Of a stretch of DNA of 64,000 bases, positions 17,373 through 24,576 are shown in pieces (position 1 is the stretch's first letter; each line of letters begins with the position of its first letter). The stretch is taken from NCBI GenBank assembly GCA_947258815.1, contig CAMYJW010000025.1, positions 59,840 to 123,839 on the forward strand. Direction: 5' to 3'. Position numbers and translations under genes: made by a program. The DNA comes from an uncultured Sphingomonadaceae bacterium (lineage in GTDB: Bacteria > Pseudomonadota > Alphaproteobacteria > Sphingomonadales > Sphingomonadaceae). The notes beneath the pieces were generated by a model. The model had not been told where the DNA came from. It ran no database searches and saw only the letters and a program-made list of their open reading frames with translations.

Positions 17373-18689
17373 TTGACGTCAAATGCCGAGCGTATTGCCC
17401 TGACTGTCCGATTGGCGTGTGAAGATGCCAAAGACAGACTTGGTAGAGAACTGGCCGCCTATAATGCCGAAGTTGCACTGAAAAATGCTTTCGGAAACAG
17501 TCGCCGCTGGCTGGGACTTGCGGACATTCTCGCCAATTCTGCGCGATCATACATCGACGATCTGGCCACAAAGATCAGAGCAATCGAGACTGGCGGCCAA
17601 GCCTCGGAGGCATACTCGGATGCTGTCGTGAGTTTCTTGGCTCACTTGGACAGCAAGTACGATTCCGAGTGGGCTAATGACGCGCCATGGCGTCAGGCAA
17701 AGGATGCGCCGCCTCCGCATGCGTGGCAATCAGCCAAGGGCCATTTGGATTTGGCGTTTCGGGTCCAGCACACTGAGTTTGACCAAACGACAAACGAACC
17801 GGCGATCGTTTCTAATGGTGACAAAGGCCCACAATGGAAGCTGTTTGACGAATCGGTTAATTTAGTCGCGTGGCTCCTCACCTCTCCGCGAGCACCAACG
17901 GACTACAGCAAGTCTGGCGCAAGAAATTTGGCTAGAATGGTGGGGGAAGGAAAAATCAGATGCCGTGCTGGCTCGCTGCAAAAGATCACTCCCAGCCAGA
18001 CAATCTATTTGGATTGGTCAACGCGGCAAGGACAAGCGGAACTTCGGAAGATCACGCGCCACTTAGCGGAAGCATACGTTCTTGGCACCCAAGCGGCGGT
18101 AGCGGGAGAGCGAGCGAACACTGCCAAAATCATTGAGCAAGTTCGCAAGTCGCCGAACCCAGTCCAGCGAGCGATGCTGAAACAAGCGGACGATGCGGTT
18201 AAGTCCGCCGGGCGGCGACCTGAGGAAATATTTAGAAGCGCGATCGGGCTAAAGCATGCCTTCGATGACTTGAGCAAACTTTGTAGTTCAGATGAGAATG
18301 GGCCTTGGTGCGTCGAGAAAGTCGACCGTGAAACTTCTTCCTTTGTCATAAGCTACGAGGGCGAAAAGCGAGAAGCCATTGACGTAGTTGGGCTGCAATT
18401 TAGCTATACAGATATGTGGGACGCACTCGGTGAGGAGCCAGAGGGACAGTCTGGTGCCATTGACAATTCAGCGAAAGCAGTCACCTCCAAGGTTAAGGCA
18501 GAAAACGAATGCCAGAATTGGCTAGCAACGGAGTTTGCCGCCGACGCTGAAATGCGGCGCACGAAGGCCGATTTTCAGAGAAGCGCACTAGAGAAATTTC
18601 AAGGCCGCCTTTCGGTGCGGGGCTTCCTCCGAGCATGGTACGCCGTTGCGCCTCAGGCTGGGAGGTCAAAGCCGGGCCGAAAATCGTAA
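17373..18689 (+). CDS. Uncharacterised 438-aa element cargo protein
   Basis: I do not recognise the main body. It is soluble, mixed alpha/beta by composition, and has no signal peptide or membrane segment. The last 60 or so residues (ENECQNWLATEF ... FQRSALEKFQGRLSVRGFLRAWYAVA ... SKPGRKS) resemble a C-terminal helical module I associate with proteins on integrase islands, probably DNA-binding. The TTG start is supported by GGGAGG six bases upstream. It stands alone between the integrase and the replication module, the position where islands often carry cargo such as defence genes, but no nuclease, helicase or ATPase motif is visible. Confidence 0.75.
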   Translation: MTSNAERIALTVRLACEDAKDRLGRELAAYNAEVALKNAFGNSRRWLGLADILANSARSYIDDLATKIRAIETGGQASEAYSDAVVSFLAHLDSKYDSEWANDAPWRQAKDAPPPHAWQSAKGHLDLAFRVQHTEFDQTTNEPAIVSNGDKGPQWKLFDESVNLVAWLLTSPRAPTDYSKSGARNLARMVGEGKIRCRAGSLQKITPSQTIYLDWSTRQGQAELRKITRHLAEAYVLGTQAAVAGERANTAKIIEQVRKSPNPVQRAMLKQADDAVKSAGRRPEEIFRSAIGLKHAFDDLSKLCSSDENGPWCVEKVDRETSSFVISYEGEKREAIDVVGLQFSYTDMWDALGEEPEGQSGAIDNSAKAVTSKVKAENECQNWLATEFAADAEMRRTKADFQRSALEKFQGRLSVRGFLRAWYAVAPQAGRSKPGRKS

Positions 18690-18753
18690 CGCCGTTTCGA
18701 TACACCGACATTTCGTGACGTCTATTTCGGTCCCTGCCGACCACGCATTTACA

Positions 18754-18777
18754 GCCTCGTTCAACAACGAATGAGGC
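18754..18777 (+). promoter_or_regulatory. Hairpin covering the ribosome binding site of the HTH gene
   Basis: GCCTCGTTC and GAATGAGGC form a near-perfect 9-bp stem with an AACAAC loop. The right arm contains GAGG, the Shine-Dalgarno sequence of the ATG at 18784. Folding would hide the site, so translation or repressor binding may be controlled here. Confidence 0.4.
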
Positions 18778-18783
18778 AATCCA

Positions 18784-18975
18784 ATGCAATCCAATCAAAA
18801 CGGCCATCCCACAAAGATTGCCTACAGTATTCGGGAGGCATGTCAGGCGTCGAGCCTAGGCAGAACTAGCGTTTACGCTCACATAGCGTCAGGCCGGTTG
18901 CGCGCGGTCCGTATCGGCGGGCGCACTGTCATTCCGGCTGAGAGCCTTCACGCGCTGATCGCGGGGGAGGCATGA
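18784..18975 (+). CDS. AlpA/excisionase-like HTH protein
   Basis: This 63-residue protein has the MerR-like winged HTH of AlpA and excisionase proteins: AYSIREACQASSLGRTSVYAHIASGRLRAVRIGGRTVIPAESL. Such proteins recognise element DNA and either activate int or direct excision. It is the first gene of a run of overlapping genes ending at 21329. GAGG lies 7 bases before the ATG, inside a hairpin. A recombination directionality or transcription factor role is inferred from the family and position. Confidence 0.8.
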   Translation: MQSNQNGHPTKIAYSIREACQASSLGRTSVYAHIASGRLRAVRIGGRTVIPAESLHALIAGEA

Positions 18976-18978
18976 TCC

Positions 18979-19170
18979 ATGAAGCCTCAAATACGAAACG
19001 CCGGGGGGCAACCCGGCGTCTCACGCAATCAACTTCGCGGCTGGTTGCATTCCCCCACTACCGCAACGGAACGGCAGGCGCAAATGCTTGCTTGCCGTTT
19101 CTGTCTGTCGCCTTCGATGGCGCGGGACTTGGCGCGGCTCTGCTTTGGGGAGGGCAAGTGCAATGACTGA
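18979..19170 (+). CDS. Small hypothetical protein, 63 aa
   Basis: The frame starts 3 bases after the HTH gene and overlaps the next gene by 8 bases. Residues include RNQLRGWLHSPTTATERQAQMLACRFCLSPSMARDLARLCFGEG, which looks helical with two cysteines. No family is recognised. A competing frame (18972-19166) overlaps it; this one is preferred for its composition and the tight spacing of the whole cluster. Confidence 0.45.
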   Translation: MKPQIRNAGGQPGVSRNQLRGWLHSPTTATERQAQMLACRFCLSPSMARDLARLCFGEGKCND

Positions 19171-19366
19171 CACGCCCTTTCCCGATCCCCGGCAAGCTGC
19201 GCTCGCCTTGCTCAACGGCAATCACCGGCTCAGCCGCAAGGCGGGCCAATTCCTGGGCCAGCTGGCGGTCGATCCGTCGCCGCTCAGCGATGCGCAGGCA
19301 GACTGGCTGGCCAAGTTGCTGGACCGTGCGGGCTTGCCACCGCTGGTAGCGGAGGGCGGACAATGA
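19163..19366 (+). CDS. Small hypothetical protein, 67 aa
   Basis: The 67-residue product (LSRKAGQFLGQLAVDPSPLSDAQADWLAKLLDRAGLPPL) is helical and resembles short island or phage proteins that sit between a regulator and a replication gene. It overlaps both neighbours (start inside the preceding gene, ATGA junction with the next), which supports translation as part of one operon. Function unknown. Confidence 0.6.
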   Translation: MTDTPFPDPRQAALALLNGNHRLSRKAGQFLGQLAVDPSPLSDAQADWLAKLLDRAGLPPLVAEGGQ

Positions 19367-19653
19367 GCCGCTATCCCGATGCACCGGGGCACCGGAACGT
19401 GGATACGTCCGTTGCCGCTGCGCAAGCCTTGGCTCCCAAGCTGGGGCGACTTCAGTGCATGGCTCTGGAGGCAATCCGCGAATCTGGATGGCTGGGCCTT
19501 ACCGCCGACGAACTGGCGGCGCGGCTCAATATGGATCGCTGGTCCATCCAACCACGCACAAGCGAGTTGAAACGCATGGGGTTGATCCGTGACAGCGGGT
19601 TGCGCAGGCGAAATTCAACCCGCAAGCTGGCGATAGTTTGGGTGGCCGCATGA
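19363..19653 (+). CDS. Winged-helix DNA-binding protein, 96 aa
   Basis: After a 30-residue lead, LGRLQCMALEAIRESGWLGLTADELAARLNMDRWSIQPRTSELKRMGLIRDSG has the shape of a winged helix-turn-helix: helix, helix, recognition helix and wing. Similar small proteins occur on phage-like elements next to replication genes. The start overlaps the preceding stop as ATGA, and its own stop overlaps the next start. The role is likely regulatory or in replication initiation; not certain. Confidence 0.65.
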   Translation: MSRYPDAPGHRNVDTSVAAAQALAPKLGRLQCMALEAIRESGWLGLTADELAARLNMDRWSIQPRTSELKRMGLIRDSGLRRRNSTRKLAIVWVAA

Positions 19654-20531
19654 TGAACGCGACCATGTCCAAGACGCCACAGAGCGCCCGGCATGGCGGC
19701 GCTTTGAAACTTCACCGGGGGGCAACTTTCGGTGAAGTTTCAATTGCACCGCTCCAGCCGAAAACGCGCCAAAATTCGCCAATTCCTGAAACTGGCACGG
19801 CATGTGCAATTAGTTACTCTAACTCTGGTGTGGCAGCCAATTTGCCTTGCAACGGCGATACGAGCGAAGCGGAACGCGCGCCGCCGCATGAGCGGCAAGC
19901 GCGCTTCCGCGAAGCAAGACCGGGAAGGGGCGGCGCGCGCAACCATGCCGACCGGGAAAGCCATTCCCTGACAACCGCCCATGTGGCCAATCTGAGGGCC
20001 GCTGAGCGTCATGCAGCAAGAATCGGCCTACCGTTCAACCGAATGATCTCGATACACTGGGAAGGCGCTGGAGTGCCCTTGGCGGACATGGCCAAAGCTA
20101 CCGGGCGCTTTACCGATCTCATGGCGAAGGCTCTGGCGCGGCATGGCAGCGGGATAGCATGGCTCTGGACGCATGAAAACGGCGACGGGAAAGGCGGGCA
20201 CTGTCACCTGCTTGCCCATGTGCCTGCCGATCTCGTTTCGCGTCTGACTGCCCTGCAACGGGGATGGCTGCGCCGGATCACCGGGCAACCCTACCGGGCG
20301 CGCGTGATCCACAGCAAACCGATTGGCGGGCGGCTAGGGCTGGAGACAGGCAATCCCGATCTCCACGCCGTCAATCTGGAGGCGGCGCTTAGCTACGTCC
20401 TGAAAGGGGCAAGCCCTGAGGCCGCGTCACAATTCGGTTTGGAGCGGCTGGAGCCGGGCGGGCGGGTTATCGGCAAGCGTTGCGGCACGTCTCAGAACAT
20501 CGGCGCGAAAGCGCGCAAGGCAAAGGAATGA
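19650..20531 (+). CDS. HUH-like replication initiator candidate
   Basis: The 293-residue product carries His184-Cys-His186 in GKGGHCHLLAHVP and Tyr249-x-x-Lys252 in LSYVLKG. That is the order and spacing of HUH motif 2 and the YxxK motif of single-Tyr rolling-circle Rep proteins. KRCGTSQNIG follows near the C-terminus. The first 100 residues are low in predicted order. The start at 19650 (ATGATG) overlaps the preceding stop. If active it would nick one strand by a 5'-phosphotyrosine, allowing the excised element to replicate. Motif reading only; a remote family member without nicking activity is possible. Confidence 0.65.
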   Translation: MMNATMSKTPQSARHGGALKLHRGATFGEVSIAPLQPKTRQNSPIPETGTACAISYSNSGVAANLPCNGDTSEAERAPPHERQARFREARPGRGGARNHADRESHSLTTAHVANLRAAERHAARIGLPFNRMISIHWEGAGVPLADMAKATGRFTDLMAKALARHGSGIAWLWTHENGDGKGGHCHLLAHVPADLVSRLTALQRGWLRRITGQPYRARVIHSKPIGGRLGLETGNPDLHAVNLEAALSYVLKGASPEAASQFGLERLEPGGRVIGKRCGTSQNIGAKARKAKE

Positions 20532-21211
20532 CAATGGCGAAAAAACGGAAACCGGCAGATGGCATGAGTGCGAACAATGCGCTTACTGTCGAGCAAAAGA
20601 CCGAGGAAACGGGCGCGCAGGCGATGGCTCGAAAGTTACTTCAGCCGACCTTGAAGAATGCAGCAGCAGCATCGGCCTTCACCGAAAAGATGATGGGCTC
20701 CGAACTGGAATTGCCGGGCATTGGCGACTACGCGGATCATATCCATGCCGCTACGCATGAGGCGGCGAGCGGCGACATTGCAATGGCGAGTAAAATTCTC
20801 GCCGCTCAGGCCGTGACTCTCGATAGTATGTTTGCCGAACTGGCCCGACGCGCAGCCATAAACATGGGCGAGTATATCAATGCTGCCGAGCGATACGGGC
20901 GCCTTGCCCTAAGGGCACAAAGCAACTGCCGCACAACCTTGGAAGCATTGGCCAAGCTACACCAGCCGCGCGAGCAAACCGTGCGCCATGTTCATGTCAA
21001 TGAGGGCGGGCAGGCTGTTGTCGCGGATAATTTTCATAACCATACCGGGGGCCAAAAAAATGCCGAAAACGTCGATCAACCCCATACACCCGAAACTAGA
21101 GCGGCTGGCGAAAGCGCCGCGATGCTTGGCCAAGACGCGCAAGGGAACGGCGTGCCAGTCCCCAGCGATCAGAGGGGCGAAGCGGTGCCGAATGCACGGG
21201 GGCAAAGGTAG
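20528..21211 (+). CDS. Hypothetical element protein, 227 aa
   Basis: The protein begins MAKKRKP and has a helical middle (about residues 60-160) and a His/Asn/Gly-rich stretch VRHVHVNEGGQAVVADNFHNHTGG. I associate that stretch with small proteins of alphaproteobacterial islands; its activity is unknown. Its ATG overlaps the stop of the HUH-like gene, and its C-terminal 150 bases overlap the following gene in another frame. That arrangement suggests translational coupling. Confidence 0.65.
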   Translation: MTMAKKRKPADGMSANNALTVEQKTEETGAQAMARKLLQPTLKNAAAASAFTEKMMGSELELPGIGDYADHIHAATHEAASGDIAMASKILAAQAVTLDSMFAELARRAAINMGEYINAAERYGRLALRAQSNCRTTLEALAKLHQPREQTVRHVHVNEGGQAVVADNFHNHTGGQKNAENVDQPHTPETRAAGESAAMLGQDAQGNGVPVPSDQRGEAVPNARGQR

Positions 21212-21329
21212 CGGCGCGCCAAGGGGCAATCGTAATGCTTGGAAGCACGGTGGCTATTCGGCTCTGACGAAGGGCGCTGTTGCCTACATTAAGGCGATGA
21301 CACGGCTGGTGCGGAAGTTTGACTGTTAG
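21060..21329 (+). CDS. HGGKGSGAPRGNRN-type small protein, 89 aa, possibly altered 3' end
   Basis: A cysteine-containing lead (CLAKTRKGTACQSPAIRGAKRCRMHGG) is followed by the motif GKGSGAPRGNRNAWKHGGYS, common in small island and phage proteins of alphaproteobacteria. The four cysteine/histidine positions may bind a metal. The start at 21060 lies within the preceding gene in another frame. The C-terminus ends soon after AVAYIKAMTRLVRK; a related tail sequence reappears at about 22465, beyond two inserted genes. Confidence 0.6.
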   Translation: MPKTSINPIHPKLERLAKAPRCLAKTRKGTACQSPAIRGAKRCRMHGGKGSGAPRGNRNAWKHGGYSALTKGAVAYIKAMTRLVRKFDC

Positions 21330-21909
21330 ATTCAGTGACGGATGATTGAGTTTCCAGATCGACTGCTTGAGTCGTTGCCGCCGGGGCTGTGTGGGCTTTA
21401 GGTTCTGGGGCTGTGGCTGCCATGGACTGCCGAATAAATACTGCTCGATTCACTTTCTCGAAAGCGTCTTGATAGACCGCTGGATCAAGAATGGGTTCTT
21501 CGTCTTGTGGCTGTGATCCATAAATATTTGACTTTAGCTTTGCCAAAACGAAGCTAAGCCGAAGCCGCGTATAATTGGGGCCATATGGTTCGACGAACGC
21601 GGAAACTATCGGGGTCTTCTTCTTCTTCCCAAAGCCGACGAAGGGAGCCCACGTAAGCTTGCCTTTTGAAGATCCGATCCCACTAATCAAACCTGTGTCT
21701 TTGTCTGCTGTCTGTATACGATACCCCGCGTCCTGCAACACGGTCATCACAGCACCAAAGACGGTATCTGTAGCTGCTTCAATTTCCCGAGATTGCATTT
21801 GCTGCAATTCAAGGCTCGAGAGTTCTGGCTTCTTTTTTGCCTCTGCGCTGGCGGTCATCCCAAACATTGACGCCAAGGCAATGGCTAGAGCTATGGATCG
21901 TAGGGGCAT
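21289..21909 (-). CDS. Exported protein of unknown function, 206 aa
   Basis: It has a clear signal peptide (MPLRSIALAIALASMFGMTASAEA, cleaved around residue 22-24). The mature part opens with LSSLELQQMQSREIEAATDTVFGAVMTVLQDAGY, a pattern seen in envelope proteins whose genes pair with an SmpA-like gene. The C-terminus is Ala/Thr/Ser-rich and reads into the tail of the opposite-strand gene at 21060-21329. It is probably cotranscribed with its upstream neighbour (21921-22349). Periplasmic or outer-membrane location inferred; function unknown. Confidence 0.7.
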   Translation of the reverse strand: MPLRSIALAIALASMFGMTASAEAKKKPELSSLELQQMQSREIEAATDTVFGAVMTVLQDAGYRIQTADKDTGLISGIGSSKGKLTWAPFVGFGKKKKTPIVSAFVEPYGPNYTRLRLSFVLAKLKSNIYGSQPQDEEPILDPAVYQDAFEKVNRAVFIRQSMAATAPEPKAHTAPAATTQAVDLETQSSVTESNSQTSAPAVSSP

Positions 21910-21920
21910 CGCACCGCTCC

Positions 21921-22349
21921 TCAGAATGAACTTGATCGGCTGCGGAAGTCTGAAACGACTTTGTCAGCGCCAAATTTAATGATGAGTATCATTGTCCTGG
22001 AGGAGGAGCTGCTTTCGGACTTCTTCTTCCCGAAGCCCAGCAATCCACCACCACCAACATCGCCACCGCCTGCCCCAACGCCAAGTCCAATGTTGAACCC
22101 ACCTGATTTGTTGCTCGTGATGGTTGCATGGCGGTCGTAGACCCACATTTCCTGACCACTCGCATCCATGCTTGTAATGTTCGGGGCGCCGAATGTTTCA
22201 AGAACTTCAGCTTGTGTCGTCTGTCCGACCTGTAAGGTCATTTGAACCATGCCATGGGTCAATGTGTTCGGTTCGTCGCCATCGCGAGCAAGAACCGGCT
22301 GCGCCAAAACGGACAGCGCAACACAGGAAAAGAAAACTAACTTTTGCAT
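21921..22349 (-). CDS. SmpA/BamE-like exported protein, 142 aa
   Basis: After a signal peptide (MQKLVFFSCVALSVLAQPVLA), the segment VGQTTQAEVLETFGAPNITSMDASGQEMWVYD matches the SmpA/BamE fold pattern, in which a short helix precedes FGxPxxxxxxxxxEVWxYD. A glycine-rich stretch and GFGKKK follow. GFGKKKK also occurs in the partner protein encoded next to it, hinting at shared ancestry or interaction. The start at 22349 begins the signal peptide; the longer frame to 22460 adds unrelated residues. Confidence 0.7.
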   Translation of the reverse strand: MQKLVFFSCVALSVLAQPVLARDGDEPNTLTHGMVQMTLQVGQTTQAEVLETFGAPNITSMDASGQEMWVYDRHATITSNKSGGFNIGLGVGAGGGDVGGGGLLGFGKKKSESSSSSRTMILIIKFGADKVVSDFRSRSSSF

Positions 22350-22439
22350 ATTGCCCCCGATCCAATGAATCATTTGACCGAAGCTAGTGCTAGGCAAAGT
22401 CACGCGAGCCGTCCATCGATTAAAGCACCACACGTCACT

Positions 22440-22530
22440 AATTGTGCCATTTCGCGCCATTCAGGCGAGGCGGTGCGATATGTGAAGGCGATTGCGCGGC
22501 TGGCAGCCGAGCCTGACTCTGAACTGCGGA
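22440..22530 (+). pseudogene. Remnant of an HGG-type gene tail
   Basis: The plus-strand frame here reads SGEAVRYVKAIARLAAEPD, which aligns with GAVAYIKAMTRLVRKFD at the end of the 21060-21329 gene. Nucleotides such as AAGGCGAT and CGGCTGG match in register. It has no start of its own. It looks like the displaced or duplicated 3' end of a related gene, with the two exported-protein genes between the copies. Confidence 0.4.
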
Positions 22531-22541
22531 TAAGTGAATTT

Positions 22542-23141
22542 TCAGTGCGCCGTCCACGGCTGTTCCGTGCGATCGATCACCATTTCGCCGCCATATGGCT
22601 CGCATATCAACTTGGCGACCTCTGGCGAGCCTGTAAGCCAATTCTCGTGTTGATCTTGCCTCAGGACGACTGGCATTCGATCATGCACCTTGCGAACCTG
22701 CTCCGATGGCTCGGTGACAATCACGGAATATACGGCTCCCCATTCGTCACTGTCGCGCCAAATGCCAGCACAGGCGAACAATTCCTGATCGGGCATTGCA
22801 AGCCATGTTCGAGTTTTGTGGCCCTTAACGCCTTCCGCCTCTGCAAATGCCGTCATGGGAATCAGACAACGGCGATGTTCGAAGCTGGATCGCCAAAACG
22901 GTGAATCCAGCTTGTCGGAGCGTGTGTTGTTCACAGGTTTTGGTTTCAACGGCTGGCCGGATTTGCCCTTGAGGCTGAGCGGGAATCCCCAGTGCATCGT
23001 TTTCACGTGATTCTGGCCCACAACCCAACCGGGATAGCCGGGATAGACAAATTCACCCGCGTTGCCGCCCTCCACTAGTTCGACGTTGAACAGGTTCGTC
23101 AATTCTGCGGCGGACTTGCTCATGCGATATAGGTTGCACAT
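22542..23141 (-). CDS. SRAP domain protein (YedK/HMCES family)
   Basis: SRAP proteins form a covalent thiazolidine crosslink with abasic sites in single-stranded DNA, shielding them. The essential residues are present: Cys2 directly after the initiator Met, Asn72 in NNTRSD, Glu101 in AFAEAEG and His153 in VHDRMPVVL. The 199-residue length is normal. A Shine-Dalgarno-like CAGGAAAG precedes the ATG. As the last gene before attR it is element cargo; a link to single-stranded replication intermediates of the HUH-like protein is conjecture. Confidence 0.88.
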   Translation of the reverse strand: MCNLYRMSKSAAELTNLFNVELVEGGNAGEFVYPGYPGWVVGQNHVKTMHWGFPLSLKGKSGQPLKPKPVNNTRSDKLDSPFWRSSFEHRRCLIPMTAFAEAEGVKGHKTRTWLAMPDQELFACAGIWRDSDEWGAVYSVIVTEPSEQVRKVHDRMPVVLRQDQHENWLTGSPEVAKLICEPYGGEMVIDRTEQPWTAH

Positions 23142-23224
23142 TCGGCGAAACTTTCCTGCTCGCTTTTGCGCAGTCTATCAGGCGGGAATGTCTGCATCCA
23201 TCCATTCCAAGCGCCCCGTCTATT

Positions 23225-23243
23225 GGGGAGCGGTTATGGGAAC
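23225..23243 (+). repeat. Right-end copy of the integrase-proximal repeat
   Basis: GGGGAGCGGTTATGGGAAC differs by one base from GGGGAACGGTTATGGGAAC at 14859-14877, near the other end of the element and in the same orientation. It lies 41 bases inside attR. A pair of matching sites inside both ends fits arm-type binding sites for the integrase or an excisionase. Confidence 0.5.
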
Positions 23244-23284
23244 AAATGATTGTCTCTGGAAAATTATCAATAAAATCAACGAAT

Positions 23285-23300
23285 TATGGCGGACAGGGTG
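23285..23300 (+). repeat. Right attachment site core (attR), within tRNA-Ser
   Basis: TATGGCGGACAGGGTG overlaps the 3' terminal bases (including the encoded CCA) of the minus-strand tRNA-Ser gene. Because the tRNA remains complete, integration restored its 3' end. Confidence 0.8.
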
Positions 23301-23376
23301 GGATTCGAACCCACGGTGGGCTTGCACCCACGCCGGTTTTCAAGACCGGTGCATTCGACCACTCTGCCACCTGTCC
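23287..23376 (-). tRNA. tRNA-Ser, anticodon TGA
   Basis: The minus strand gives a 90-base tRNA with acceptor GGACAGG paired with CCTGTCC, discriminator G and encoded CCA. It has an anticodon loop CTTGAAA with TGA at 23340-23342, a long variable arm (GTGGGTGCAAGCCCAC) typical of serine tRNAs, and the T-loop GGTTCGAATCC. It decodes UCN codons, chiefly UCA. Its 3' end is the integration target of the adjoining element. Confidence 0.95.
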
Positions 23377-23523
23377 GCGCTGCCAATGCCGCTAGCGGCT
23401 GTCGCGCGATGCTGCAAGTGCGATTACCCCGCATCACGGCACAGGCGACGAACGGTGAATAATGCGCGAATTGAGGCGGATGGACATTCACAATCGGGCA
23501 TAGCTGTGCGAAACGCGATAGTG

Positions 23524-24576
23524 ATGAAAAAGATCAGACCTGCCTTTTCACGTCTGGCTGCGCTTGCGTTGCTCCTGCCAATGCTGGCGCTGCCGATACC
23601 GGCCACGTATGCCCAGTCCGGCGGCCAAACGCTGACTCCGGCAGGGTTTCAGTCATATCTGCAACTGGCCGCGGCGAGAGCGCGCAACGAAGGTGTCAGC
23701 GAGGCCACAATCAGCCGCACGCTATCGGGGTTGACGATGAATCCGCGCGTAATTGCGCTCGACACCCGTCAGCCGGGCCGCAGATCGTCTCCGCCGCCAA
23801 TGGCGCCGTATATTCGCCGCCACGTCGACTCGAACCGGATTAACGGTGGTCGCGTGAACTTCAGGCAAGTTGCGGGGCTTCTGCCTGACATCGAACGCAG
23901 ATTCGGCGTTCCCGCCAAGATGCTGATCGCGATATGGGGCCACGAAACCAACTATGGCAGCTACACCGGCAATTTCGATCTCGTCCGGTCGCTGGCAACG
24001 CTGGCTTACGAGGGACGCCGACGCGCGCTGTTCGAGGGGGAACTGATCGCGGTGATGAAAATGGTCGACAGCGGCGTTCCCTCATACAAACTCAAAGGCA
24101 GCTGGGCCGGTGCATTTGGCAATCCGCAATTTCTGCCCAGTGTTTATCTGACAACGGCTGTGGACGGCGATGGCGATGGCCAGCGCGATATCTGGAACAG
24201 CAAGGCCGACACGCTGGCTTCGATAGCGAATTATTTCCGCAGGGCAGGCTGGCGTCAGGGCGATCCCTGGGGCGTGCGCGCGAGTGTGCCTTCCGGGTTT
24301 GACATGAGCGCCGTTAAGACACAGCTCAGCGCTCCGTCGTGCGATCGGGTCCATGCCCGGCACTCCACGTGGAAACCTGTCAGCGAGTGGCGCGCATTGG
24401 GCATCCGTCCGCTTGCCGCGATCGATAACGATACCATGGCATCGCTGTTCCGGCCCGACGGTCCGGGCACGCCTGCTTACCTGTTAACCGGGAATTATCG
24501 GGTCATCCTCCAGTATAACTGCTCGAACTACTACGCGCTGTCCGTGGGGTTACTAGCAGATGAGATTGTCCGTTAA
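23524..24576 (+). CDS. mltB: Lytic murein transglycosylase, MltB family
   Basis: The enzyme cleaves peptidoglycan glycan strands to anhydromuropeptides. A signal peptide (about residues 1-30, ending TYAQ) directs export; no lipobox is seen, so it should be soluble periplasmic. Catalytic Glu141 lies in IWGHETNYG, followed by the MltB landmarks SWAGAFGNPQFLPS and DGDGQRDIW. The length is 350 residues. The ATG at 23524 starts the signal peptide; a GTG precedes it by one codon. Its 3' end overlaps rlpA by 17 bases. The 147 bases back to the tRNA show no gene. Confidence 0.88.
   Translation: MKKIRPAFSRLAALALLLPMLALPIPATYAQSGGQTLTPAGFQSYLQLAAARARNEGVSEATISRTLSGLTMNPRVIALDTRQPGRRSSPPPMAPYIRRHVDSNRINGGRVNFRQVAGLLPDIERRFGVPAKMLIAIWGHETNYGSYTGNFDLVRSLATLAYEGRRRALFEGELIAVMKMVDSGVPSYKLKGSWAGAFGNPQFLPSVYLTTAVDGDGDGQRDIWNSKADTLASIANYFRRAGWRQGDPWGVRASVPSGFDMSAVKTQLSAPSCDRVHARHSTWKPVSEWRALGIRPLAAIDNDTMASLFRPDGPGTPAYLLTGNYRVILQYNCSNYYALSVGLLADEIVR

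Larger units (their letters stand above)
14711..23300. mobile_element. Integrated element in tRNA-Ser(TGA), about 8.6 kb
   Basis: A 16-base direct repeat, TATGGCGGACAGGGTG, occurs at 14711-14726 and again at 23285-23300, where it is the 3' end of tRNA-Ser. This is the usual outcome of tyrosine-recombinase integration into a tRNA gene. Between the copies lie an integrase beside the left copy, a large unknown gene, an HTH-containing regulatory/replication cluster with an HUH-like protein, two exported proteins on the opposite strand, and a SRAP protein. No capsid, tail, terminase or conjugation genes are visible. It is therefore a small genomic island or satellite-like element rather than a complete prophage or ICE. 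Confidence 0.85.

Noticed and set aside
22344..22904. Plus-strand frame of 186 codons opposite the SRAP gene
   Set aside because: Most of it is antisense to the SRAP gene; only its middle (about 22440-22530) has meaning, as a gene-tail remnant.
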